This document shows, piece after piece, positions 52,560 through 61,494 of a stretch of 64,000 bases of DNA. Origin of the DNA: Photobacterium chitinilyticum (lineage in GTDB: Bacteria > Pseudomonadota > Gammaproteobacteria > Enterobacterales > Vibrionaceae); contig NZ_RJLM01000001.1 in the NCBI RefSeq assembly GCF_004104355.1, positions 414,711 to 478,710 on the forward strand, read 5' to 3'. Both the position numbers and the translations under genes were made by a program. A model generated the notes under the pieces. That model had not been told where the DNA came from. It ran no database searches and saw nothing but the letters and a program-made list of their open reading frames with translations. Position 1 is the first letter of the stretch; every line of letters starts with the position of its first letter.

Positions 52560-53930
52560 ATGGCTTTTAAGACACAACTATCAGCACTTTTTATTGCTGT
52601 TTCAACTATAGTAGCAACTGGGTGTAATGATAGCTCAACAACTTCAACCGCGACAGAACAGGCAACATCATCAGCTCCAAAGCTAAATAGCTACACCTTT
52701 ATTGATGAGCCCGTAAAAGGTTTGTATTTTAAGTCAGATAATAATTCAGGATGTACTGATGCTAACGGTACTTATTCTGTAAAAGAAGGTGATAGTGTTT
52801 CATTTTATCTTGGTAAATGCGATGAAGCTAACAAACCTTCGCTTAGTGATACTAACTTAATCAATATTGGTTTTATTTCTCAACCCTCTTCCATTACAAC
52901 TCCTTACGATCTAAAAATCAGTAATGTAAATAATAGTGTTGATCCTATTACAACTGCAACAATATTGAAGTCATTTAATCGTAGTTCAGCCACTAATACT
53001 CTCGACTTATCTGGGTTGAAATTCAATAATAACGGAGAAAATGTTGTTAATGAAATTCAAACTTTAATTAATGATCCAACGAAAGATAGATCAACGGTGC
53101 TAAAGAAAGAGTTGCTTGATAAGGTGAAGCTTGCTAACCGAGATAGCAATATGGCCTTTGAGCATGATGACTTTATCCCTGAAGCCACAGTTCAATCAGA
53201 GCTAGAGTCAACGCTAGAAAAAGTAAGTGTCGCTACCGCTTTTACTGCGAGTGATTTGTCTGATAAGCATTTGATTTTGGCTGATGATCTTGTGCTCTAT
53301 TTGGGACAAAAATTTAGTGAAACTACTACAGGCTCATATTCAGTCCAAGGAAAGGGTGAAGCATTTGCCAAATCTGACGATGAAAGTGGGACAGTTCAGA
53401 CATGGGGTGTTCTAAGCAAGCCATTTGGTACTGATGGTGATAAAGGCAAGGCTGGTCATTTATACTTAATGTTCGGACCTGCGGGTCGTACGAATAATTT
53501 CACTGTAAATCCGGTTAATATATCTGGTAATGAATGGACAGTGCTTGTTAACGATCTAGGTACTCCGCCTAAAACCAAGATGGAGAAAATTGTCACTGGT
53601 GTGAAGCTAGATAATTTAGCGTCACTGAATGGTAAATATAAATCTAAGCTTTCTGCCGAGTTTGATTATAAATTTGAAATTACTGTCGATGGTTCAAGCC
53701 TAACTATTAAGCAGCCAAACGGTAAAGGTGACAAAGGTGTTGGTTCGATTATCACAGATCAAACCATTAATACAGCTTCGGTATCGCTTGATAAACCATA
53801 TCTAAAATTAGATGGTGAAGTTTTGGATTTTACAATTATTCCAACAAAATCTGATGCAAGTGAGATTGTGCTAATGCACACAAATATAGATAACAATACG
53901 TCTTTAGTTGGATACTTAATTAAAGAGTAA
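52560..53930 (+). CDS. Orphan AT-rich putative lipoprotein
   Basis: The 456-residue protein has a type II signal peptide with lipobox ATGC, giving a lipidated Cys at residue 22, followed by a Ser/Thr-rich linker. The mature part looks beta-rich with many Asn, Asp, Ser and Thr residues and no membrane segment. I recognise no family. The residue after the lipid Cys is Asn, not Asp, so outer-membrane sorting is expected. The gene is much more AT-rich than its neighbours, which suggests recent acquisition. CCGGAG lies before the start. It has its own promoter region and a shared terminator with pfaD. Confidence 0.7.
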   Translation: MAFKTQLSALFIAVSTIVATGCNDSSTTSTATEQATSSAPKLNSYTFIDEPVKGLYFKSDNNSGCTDANGTYSVKEGDSVSFYLGKCDEANKPSLSDTNLINIGFISQPSSITTPYDLKISNVNNSVDPITTATILKSFNRSSATNTLDLSGLKFNNNGENVVNEIQTLINDPTKDRSTVLKKELLDKVKLANRDSNMAFEHDDFIPEATVQSELESTLEKVSVATAFTASDLSDKHLILADDLVLYLGQKFSETTTGSYSVQGKGEAFAKSDDESGTVQTWGVLSKPFGTDGDKGKAGHLYLMFGPAGRTNNFTVNPVNISGNEWTVLVNDLGTPPKTKMEKIVTGVKLDNLASLNGKYKSKLSAEFDYKFEITVDGSSLTIKQPNGKGDKGVGSIITDQTINTASVSLDKPYLKLDGEVLDFTIIPTKSDASEIVLMHTNIDNNTSLVGYLIKE

Positions 53931-53978
53931 CTTACTTGATTCTTTGCAAATTATATTCGCTAGTCAGTGGATATTAAA

Positions 53979-54007
53979 AAATCGGCCTTCATTTGAAGGC
54001 CGATTTT
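53979..54007. terminator. Bidirectional terminator between the lipoprotein gene and pfaD
   Basis: AAATCGGCCTTC and GAAGGCCGATTT form a perfect 12-bp stem with a four-base loop, with A and T runs on either side. It ends both convergent transcripts, including the pfa operon. Confidence 0.92.
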
Positions 54008-54044
54008 ATTGATTCGCTAAAACCTGTTTTGGTTAATTGAGTTG

Positions 54045-55682
54045 TTAAGCCATCTTTTGTTCAGGCTTCCAGCGGGCAAGATCCGCCGGCAGTCTGATGC
54101 CTTGTGAAGCAAGTAAGTTGATGCGTGCCAGATAGGCGGCGCCGTGCATCAGGTGCTTGGCGAGATCAACGGCACGTCGATCCTGATAGTTATCGAGGTA
54201 GCTGCCTTTCGCCCACGCATTAAATGCGCCGAGTGCCGGGCCTGCCCAGATTTGATAGTCCATCTCACGACCGGTTTCTCCGGTGTTAGACCAACGGCTT
54301 GAAAGACCAAGATACCAACGGAAGATTAGTGCCATCTTACGCTTGGGATTATCTTGCGCGCGCTCGATTTGCTTTGGATCGCGTTCGTTAAAGTGTGCCA
54401 CTGTTCCGGCCCATATTTCGTCAAGGGTCGAGCGGAATACCTGCGTTTCGAGTTTATGACGCTCGTCGGCAGGGATCGCTTCTATCGAATCGTAGCGAGT
54501 GTAGATCTCATACAGCTTGTTGGCGCGCATCGGGAACAGGGTTCCGCGTTTCACTACCTGTAACTTCACGCCCATCTCGAACATATCAGCAGCAGGAGCC
54601 ATGGTCACATCGGCCATTTCTGTTGTCGCGAGTAGCTTACGGGTATGCTCACTTGCGCCAGCCTCGATACAAGCCTGGTTGATAGAACCGGTTACGATAT
54701 ATGCTGCACCCATGTTGAATGCGGCCAGTGCCGCATCAGGGGTACCGATACCGCCACCAGAGCCAACACGCAGTGGTGTCTTAAACTGGTACTGAGCCTG
54801 AATTTCTTCTTTTAGTGCCAATATTGTCGGCAGAAGCGTTACCAGCGGACGATTATCGGTATGACCGCCAGAATCAGCTTCCGCGGTAATATCGTCTGCC
54901 ATCGGTACTAGCTGAGCCAGCTCCATTTGCTCTGCTGTAATGCGGCCTTCATCGACCAGTTTCTGTAGGATTTTTGCTGGCGCAGGTTCCATAAACTTGC
55001 GGGCAACTTCTGTTCGGCTGACTTTTGCTATCACCTTGTTCGCGATTTGGACTTCGCCCTGTGCATCGCGGCTAAGGCCTGCTGCGCGGTATTGAACAAT
55101 TTGCGGTGTCAGACCTAGGAAAGCCGACGCTTCAACAGTTCGCACACCGTGCTTGAGAAAAAGTTCAACACTGCCGCGTTCAAGTGCTGGCTCGCTTGGG
55201 CTGTGGATCAGGTTAAAAGCATAAGGGCCATTTGGCAGGGCTGCCTGAATGCGATGAATAGCCTGTTCGACACGTGACGGGATCAAGCCTGCTGCACCGA
55301 ATGAACACAGAATACCTGCCTGGCCGAGCGCAATAACCAGCTCTTCCGAAGAAATACCGTTTGCCATTGCGCCAGCATAATAGGCGTATTTCACGCCGTG
55401 AACACGGCAGAAATCGTTATCACCTAAACTTTGCGTGCCTAACGCTGGCGCAAAGGCACTAACTGGATGGGTATTGTCGGCGCTGGCACTTTCGCCTGAA
55501 GTAAGTTCGGCTTGCTGGCTGATCCCTAAGCCTTTCTCTGGATGATTGACCACGTAACACCCGAGGCTCAAGTCCTTCAGTATTTGTGCCATAGCATCAG
55601 TATTGAAGTGGGTAGCACTTTCATTCACTTGCCACGGCCATGGTGATAGCTTTTCGTTATTCATGGTTGTTTGTGTTGTCAT
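54045..55682 (-). CDS. pfaD: PUFA synthase enoyl reductase subunit PfaD
   Basis: PfaD is the FMN- and NADPH-dependent enoyl reductase of the polyunsaturated fatty acid synthase, with a TIM barrel of the nitronate monooxygenase-like type. The roughly 545-residue protein includes YAYYAGAMANGISSEELV, the FNLIHSPSEP segment, and the flavin-binding VGSGGGIGTPDAALAAFNMGA near two-thirds of its length. Length agrees with Photobacterium and Shewanella PfaD. The ATG at 55682 has AGGA nine bases ahead. A longer frame from 55724 would overlap pfaC and is less likely. Last gene of the pfaABCD operon, ending at a strong terminator. Confidence 0.93.
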   Translation of the reverse strand: MTTQTTMNNEKLSPWPWQVNESATHFNTDAMAQILKDLSLGCYVVNHPEKGLGISQQAELTSGESASADNTHPVSAFAPALGTQSLGDNDFCRVHGVKYAYYAGAMANGISSEELVIALGQAGILCSFGAAGLIPSRVEQAIHRIQAALPNGPYAFNLIHSPSEPALERGSVELFLKHGVRTVEASAFLGLTPQIVQYRAAGLSRDAQGEVQIANKVIAKVSRTEVARKFMEPAPAKILQKLVDEGRITAEQMELAQLVPMADDITAEADSGGHTDNRPLVTLLPTILALKEEIQAQYQFKTPLRVGSGGGIGTPDAALAAFNMGAAYIVTGSINQACIEAGASEHTRKLLATTEMADVTMAPAADMFEMGVKLQVVKRGTLFPMRANKLYEIYTRYDSIEAIPADERHKLETQVFRSTLDEIWAGTVAHFNERDPKQIERAQDNPKRKMALIFRWYLGLSSRWSNTGETGREMDYQIWAGPALGAFNAWAKGSYLDNYQDRRAVDLAKHLMHGAAYLARINLLASQGIRLPADLARWKPEQKMA

Positions 55683-55698
55683 AGTATGTGTTCCTAAC

Positions 55699-58600
55699 TC
55701 AAGCTTCTTCAATACAGATTGCAATGTCTTTTACTTCGTAAATACGCAGGCCGTCTTTACTCAGGTTGGCATCGCCAATGATGATGCGTTTTCCATCTTC
55801 ATCTTTGATTGCGGTGATGTGGACATCCAGTGACATTTGTTTGTTTAGCGGATTGATCTGGCCGCGGTATTTCCATTTCACTTCAGACTGGATCTGACCA
55901 AATTTCGGTGAACGGAAACCGGCACCGAGATCTTTGTTCAGCGCGTAAGTCTGCATCAATTCGATAATCGCTTCGACACCCAGAGAGCCCGGCATGACCG
56001 GATCTTGGTGGAAGTGGAACTGGAAGAACCAGTCGCTTGGGTCAATAGTACGCTCGGCATACAAGTAGCCTAAGCCTGCCTTACCCCCGTCGCTGGTGAT
56101 ATCAACTTTATCGATAAAGTTAAGGCGACCACCAGCTAGCTGGTAGTGTGGCTGGGCTTCGCCAGTTGCTGATAGCGGAGCATTAAAGTATCGGCTCTCT
56201 TTGTCGAGCAGGTTGATGCTAACATCAGGGGTACGGTTGTTTTCGATGTGCCAAGGTTGCGTCACTTTACCGTTATCCAGTCCCAGCTGATCTTTTAGTG
56301 CTGCTCCTTTGAAGTAGCCAAACACCGCTGTACCTTCATAGAAAGGCACACCGTCTGTGCTTAGCTCGAAGCTAAAGCTTTGGACGATGTTGGTACCCAT
56401 CATTACCGTTGAAAGCAGGCGGGAGTCATTAACGATGGTTTTGCCTCTAAGGTCGACATTGCGCAGCATCTTGCCGCTGCCGTCGAGGTTACGGAAAAAT
56501 AGCTCTTGGCCCGGGAAGCCTAGAGTAGTGCCCATATAGCCTGAAATGAAGCCATTTGGCTGGAGCGAAATTTCCATTAATACCGAGTAAGGCATCAAAG
56601 TGTTATGGCTGTTTTCGTTAAAGTACCAGGCATTTTCCGGCACTTCGTATTCAGCGATACATGACGACGGTGTTTTAAAGTCACCACGGGTACCGTTGAC
56701 TTCGATGACACGGGTGGTCAGCTGTAGGTCACCACACGGGGTACGTGGCGGGATCATGCCGCGATAGATTGAGAAATCAGGGCCGAAACATTTCTCGATA
56801 TCACCGGTTGCAAACTCAAACATGTGGTACGGCGTGAACGGTACGGTGTCTGGTGTGCGGTTCGGGTAATCGGGTGTTATTGGCGCTTCAACGTGCTGTA
56901 GTGGGATAACGCCTTTGTTCGGTGCCGTATTCAAATCAGGAATTTGAGCCATCAGCGGTGCATTGGCAGATGCTTGCTGGTTTACTGGCTGTGCTGCCGT
57001 CTGTGTTACCTTCACCTCAGCAACAACATCTTCTGCAATGTAGTCTTCAGCAATATAGTCTGATGAACCGATATAGCGAGTACACTCGGTTTCTTCTTTG
57101 ATCATCACGCCCAGGTTCTGGAAGTCGACCACAACTTTTCCATCGAGCAGGATATCGATATTTGCTTTTGCATAAGGACGCGGGCTCAGGCCAATTTCCG
57201 TGACTTCCATTCGGTAAGTCAGCACGGCCGATTGCGGCAATACCTGACCACGGCAGCGTACCTGCTGCGGCGCATTTTCAAGTGGCTGGAAGCGACCGTT
57301 CTGAACTTGGGTATGCATCCCCAAATACATCATAAAGAACTGCAGCAACTGACCACAGCCTTCTGCCATCAATGAACCGGCCATGACGGAATCATCTTTG
57401 AAGTGGCAAGGGAAGTACCAGTGTTCTGGTTCCAGTTGCTTATGGCCTTCGACTAAGCCGAGTCCCCATGTGCCGCCATGCGGATCAACGTGGCTGACTT
57501 GTTCTATCATCATGAATTTTTCTGAGCTGAAGCACAGCGACGGCTGAACGCGGTCAGAAATATGACTGTCACCAAAGCAACCGGCAATATTGGCACTTAG
57601 CAGGTTATGCAAAGTGTGATAGTCGAACTGGGTCTTCTGGCAGTGCAGAATTGGATTAAAGCGCTGCTTAACCGCCATGCTACGTGCTTTCAGCTCATCT
57701 TCGGTACGAATAACCCCTTTGCCGTCTGCCAGTTCTTCATCAGTAAAGAAGCCCGCACAGCCGTTATCCATTTTCAGGATCATCTTGTCGCCGACGAAGC
57801 ACTCGTAGGAGAAGAAGAACAGCAGGGTATCGCCGTTGCGGGCAAAGTTGTTGATGGAGATATCGTAACGAAGGGTATCGCCACCACGCGGCAGGTCACC
57901 GAGGAAGGTGAGGGTACAATCAAGCAGGCGATAAACTCGCTCGCCTTTGTTTTCGAAATCGATGCCGAGGTAGCTAATAAGCATTAAGTCACACTGACCA
58001 GATTCTACAGCTACCGCCCAAGGGATCTGACCGTCGACCAAGTAGGGGGCATCTACAGGAATGTCGTATTCAGTGGTCATGGTGCTTGGCTTGAATTCCA
58101 GCATTTGGGCATCAAGTTTAGTCACTCGCGATACCAGCAGGTAGTCGGTGGTCGGCAGTCTTACCCGGCGGGAATAGTTGTCGATAATCGCGTAATCAGG
58201 GCCAAATACATTGGCAATATCGCCTTCGGCGTATTCGACCAAGTCTTCGTAGTCCCAAATACATGGCTTGCGAATCGGCTTTGCCATTACGTTTTGTGCT
58301 GGTGAGATCTGCTCTGAAACAGCGTCAGGCTGATGGTTAAATACCTGGCCCGTGCCCGCGTTCATTTGCGCGGTGACTTCGTTAAGCTGGGCCTTTAACA
58401 GAGCGTCAGCCATTTTTAAACCTTGCTCGCGATTTTGCAGGAAGGCCCGGTGGATCTGTTGTGCAAGTTGTTGATTTTCTGCAAATGAAGCGCTCTGTAA
58501 TGAGCTTGAATCACTCTGCTTGTTAGCGGATAGGACGTTGGTCATATTGCTCTGAATACCTGTGTTCGGAGTCTGGCTTGGCGTAGCCATAGTCGGTGAT

Positions 58601-61494
58601 ACTAATGGCGCTGGTGGTGCCGCCGCGATGGACTTGGCTAAGTTAGCCTCGACCTTAGTGTTAGCGACGGCTTGTACACGCGGTTTCGCGTTAGCGACTT
58701 TTTGCTGGATTTGCGATAGCTCAGGAAGATCCGTTGTCACGATATGTTGATAGATATCGCGTCCACCAAGGGTAACTTGCTTGATTAGCTGACGTGTTGA
58801 GTCGGCGGGCAATTCACGGGCAAGGCGCGTAGTCAGAGATTGAGTTTCTGTGCTCGTTTGTGTGATGAGAAGCTGCGAACACTGGCCTTCACTGATATTC
58901 GCGACGATGGCTGCCTTTCTCTCGGCGTGTGTGGTCGTCTGGTTTAGGCTTAATAGTCCGTGGAGCGTACTCGACATACCTGATGCCGAATAACAGTGAC
59001 CCATGCGCCGGCTGGCCTGAGTTTGTGCTGCTCGAGATAGCGGGAAAGCCATGACATCGGTGCTTTCTGGTGCTTGGTTGAGCTCAAGCAAGCTAATGTT
59101 GTCCGCAGCAATACCGGCTTCAGTCAGAAGCTGGTTGGTGACAGACTGGCTTTGGTCGACGGAGCTAAAAGCGAGCGCATTGATTGTGCCATAGCTGTTG
59201 CTAACGGCTACTTCTTGAGCATCAACGAGAACAATTGCTCCCGCACCTTCACCGACATGCCAACCACTATCTTGTACCGTTGAGGCGACTGGAGTAATGC
59301 TGTTTTTGAGAATTACCTGCTCGGCACTGCCGCTGAGATCGACGGCGGCGATGACGACGGCATCAAGGGATTCTTGCGCCATCAGGTTCTGTGCGACATC
59401 GATACAGCGGGCGACAGACTGCTCAGCCGCAGAAATAGTAAATGCCGGGCCGTTGAAGTCCCACAGCGAGGCAATTCGCGACGCCATGATGTTGCCGATA
59501 AAACTGGTGTACTGGTTGAGCTTGGCGGCATCCAGCACACTGTCCATGGCAATGGCTTCAAGCGTTTGGTATTCGCTGTCGCTAAGCGTTACCCCCATGT
59601 TGTCGAGGCTGTCGGCAAGTTGCGTATGCAGGTTAACGCGGCCGCGGAACTGGTGCATTTCCAGCTCGGTTTCCATTGCTACCAAAACGGCAACCTTCTG
59701 TCCGGCTTCAAGCTTGGCATCCCGAATCGCCTCGTCAGCAATTTTCATTAGCAACAGTTGCTGGGAAATCAGACGGTCATCTTCGTTCGGCGGTACTTTG
59801 AAACGCAAGAAGTCCAGCTCGAACTGATCAATGTAGGCACCGTGCGGTACGGTATGCAAACCGAATTGGCTTAATAGCTCAGGGTGTTGATCCAGACCTT
59901 TCCAGCGCCTCTTCGGCAGAGCGACAAAGGCATTTGCACCCGTTTCTATGGCATGGTTCAATGCATTAATGGTTTTCAATGAACCGAAGTGCGAGGCTAA
60001 GCCGGTGATTTTCAGTGGTGCGGCAACCGTTGGCTTTGTATTTTGAACCGAAGCGGCAGGCATCGAAACGGCTTGCTCTGAGCGAGAAGAGTATGCTTCC
60101 AGCAGCAGGTGTGCGTTACAGCCACCAAAGCCAAACACCGAAACACCCGCGCGTCGCTCGGGATTTCCGGCTTTGTCTGGCCAAGGTTGAACTTGGGTCG
60201 GCAATGTATGCGAACCGAACAACCCATCAGGCGAAGACAGCGGGGTTGATAAATTAATGCTTGGAGGAAGTACACCTTCTTTCATGGCGAAGATCATTTT
60301 CATGATCCCGGGCATACCCGCCGCCGTGAGCAAGTGGCCGAGGTTGGATTTTGCCGAGCCGATAAGCGGTGCCTGAGTACTGTTTAGCTTGTCGGCAAAG
60401 AAGCGCTCCATGGATGTCAGCTCGACTTTATCACCTAGCGGTGTGCCAGTCGCGTGGCATTCAATCACCTCGATACTTTCTGGCGACAGGTCGGTCGCCT
60501 CGTAGGCACGTTCGAACGCCTGAACCTGTCCTTTGCTGTTCGGGCTAAGAACAAACTGGCCGCGGCCGTCATTGGACAGGCCGATCCCGCTGACTACTGC
60601 ATAGATATGGTCGCCATCGCGCTCTGCATCTTCGAGACGCTTGAGTACCAATACGCCCGCACCTTCACCGGCAAACAGACCTTTGCTGTTGCTATCGAAT
60701 GGCGCCGAGACACCGTGGTCCGGGTAGGCATGGAAGATGGAGAAACCCATGTTGATGAAGAACGGATCGGCACCGGAGACTGCGCCTGCCAGCATCATAT
60801 CGGCCTTGCCGGTATTGAGGTAGTCACAGGCCAGTTTTAGCGAGTAGACCGAACTGGCACAGGCGGCATCGAGGCTTAACTGGGCACAACCCAGACCGAG
60901 TGCGTCGGCGACTAACTTGGAGGCATTATGTGCGGCGGCACCGTTAGCCGGATGAGTATCTCTTGTCTGGCTATTTGACGGGCTTAGCGAAAAGTGGTCG
61001 TTGGCCAGTTTTGCTTGCAGCGCTTTCTCTACCGCAGAGTGGTACAGCGGCAGGAATAAATCATTGGAGCGCGTCGTCGGGAATGATAGTGCCCCCATGA
61101 TCACACCGGTACGTTCTAGTACTGCGGCATCTAACGGGATACCGGCATCAGCCAGTGCTTTCCGGCTGGTGTCCAGTGCCCATAGGAAACTGTCGTCAAG
61201 GCCTTCGAACTTCTCGGCAGGTAAGCGGTATCCACTCCCATCAAAGGTGAAGTTCTGGATGTAGCCGCCTTTATCACAGTAAAAACGGTCTGATTCTCCT
61301 TGCTGGCCCTGATAACTGTCAGGGTTGGCACCGAGTTTCTCTGGGCTTAAAGTGCTGCGAGAATCTTTTTTGTCGAGCAGGTTTTGCCAAAATGCTTTCG
61401 GCGTATCTGCATCGGGATACTGATTAGCTAAACCAACAATTGCAATTTTCTTGCTGGTGCTATGGGCGTTGGTTGTGTTGTGTTGAGAACTCAA
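55699..61494 (-). CDS. pfaC: PUFA synthase subunit PfaC (KS, CLF, two DH domains)
   Basis: This 1931-residue multidomain protein elongates and dehydrates acyl chains in EPA/DHA synthesis. In order it has a ketosynthase (about 15-470, with active Cys near 210 in DAACASSVYSL) and a chain-length-factor domain (about 490-890) where the Cys position reads AAEQS, so it is inactive. A low-complexity linker (about 930-1090) follows, then two FabA-like dehydratase domains (about 1110-1500 and 1590-1925). The FabA Asp84 position is Glu in both: SLMAEG and SLGVEA. Its ATG overlaps the pfaB stop by four bases. The GC-richer coding matches the rest of the operon. Confidence 0.93.
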   Translation of the reverse strand: MSSQHNTTNAHSTSKKIAIVGLANQYPDADTPKAFWQNLLDKKDSRSTLSPEKLGANPDSYQGQQGESDRFYCDKGGYIQNFTFDGSGYRLPAEKFEGLDDSFLWALDTSRKALADAGIPLDAAVLERTGVIMGALSFPTTRSNDLFLPLYHSAVEKALQAKLANDHFSLSPSNSQTRDTHPANGAAAHNASKLVADALGLGCAQLSLDAACASSVYSLKLACDYLNTGKADMMLAGAVSGADPFFINMGFSIFHAYPDHGVSAPFDSNSKGLFAGEGAGVLVLKRLEDAERDGDHIYAVVSGIGLSNDGRGQFVLSPNSKGQVQAFERAYEATDLSPESIEVIECHATGTPLGDKVELTSMERFFADKLNSTQAPLIGSAKSNLGHLLTAAGMPGIMKMIFAMKEGVLPPSINLSTPLSSPDGLFGSHTLPTQVQPWPDKAGNPERRAGVSVFGFGGCNAHLLLEAYSSRSEQAVSMPAASVQNTKPTVAAPLKITGLASHFGSLKTINALNHAIETGANAFVALPKRRWKGLDQHPELLSQFGLHTVPHGAYIDQFELDFLRFKVPPNEDDRLISQQLLLMKIADEAIRDAKLEAGQKVAVLVAMETELEMHQFRGRVNLHTQLADSLDNMGVTLSDSEYQTLEAIAMDSVLDAAKLNQYTSFIGNIMASRIASLWDFNGPAFTISAAEQSVARCIDVAQNLMAQESLDAVVIAAVDLSGSAEQVILKNSITPVASTVQDSGWHVGEGAGAIVLVDAQEVAVSNSYGTINALAFSSVDQSQSVTNQLLTEAGIAADNISLLELNQAPESTDVMAFPLSRAAQTQASRRMGHCYSASGMSSTLHGLLSLNQTTTHAERKAAIVANISEGQCSQLLITQTSTETQSLTTRLARELPADSTRQLIKQVTLGGRDIYQHIVTTDLPELSQIQQKVANAKPRVQAVANTKVEANLAKSIAAAPPAPLVSPTMATPSQTPNTGIQSNMTNVLSANKQSDSSSLQSASFAENQQLAQQIHRAFLQNREQGLKMADALLKAQLNEVTAQMNAGTGQVFNHQPDAVSEQISPAQNVMAKPIRKPCIWDYEDLVEYAEGDIANVFGPDYAIIDNYSRRVRLPTTDYLLVSRVTKLDAQMLEFKPSTMTTEYDIPVDAPYLVDGQIPWAVAVESGQCDLMLISYLGIDFENKGERVYRLLDCTLTFLGDLPRGGDTLRYDISINNFARNGDTLLFFFSYECFVGDKMILKMDNGCAGFFTDEELADGKGVIRTEDELKARSMAVKQRFNPILHCQKTQFDYHTLHNLLSANIAGCFGDSHISDRVQPSLCFSSEKFMMIEQVSHVDPHGGTWGLGLVEGHKQLEPEHWYFPCHFKDDSVMAGSLMAEGCGQLLQFFMMYLGMHTQVQNGRFQPLENAPQQVRCRGQVLPQSAVLTYRMEVTEIGLSPRPYAKANIDILLDGKVVVDFQNLGVMIKEETECTRYIGSSDYIAEDYIAEDVVAEVKVTQTAAQPVNQQASANAPLMAQIPDLNTAPNKGVIPLQHVEAPITPDYPNRTPDTVPFTPYHMFEFATGDIEKCFGPDFSIYRGMIPPRTPCGDLQLTTRVIEVNGTRGDFKTPSSCIAEYEVPENAWYFNENSHNTLMPYSVLMEISLQPNGFISGYMGTTLGFPGQELFFRNLDGSGKMLRNVDLRGKTIVNDSRLLSTVMMGTNIVQSFSFELSTDGVPFYEGTAVFGYFKGAALKDQLGLDNGKVTQPWHIENNRTPDVSINLLDKESRYFNAPLSATGEAQPHYQLAGGRLNFIDKVDITSDGGKAGLGYLYAERTIDPSDWFFQFHFHQDPVMPGSLGVEAIIELMQTYALNKDLGAGFRSPKFGQIQSEVKWKYRGQINPLNKQMSLDVHITAIKDEDGKRIIIGDANLSKDGLRIYEVKDIAICIEEA

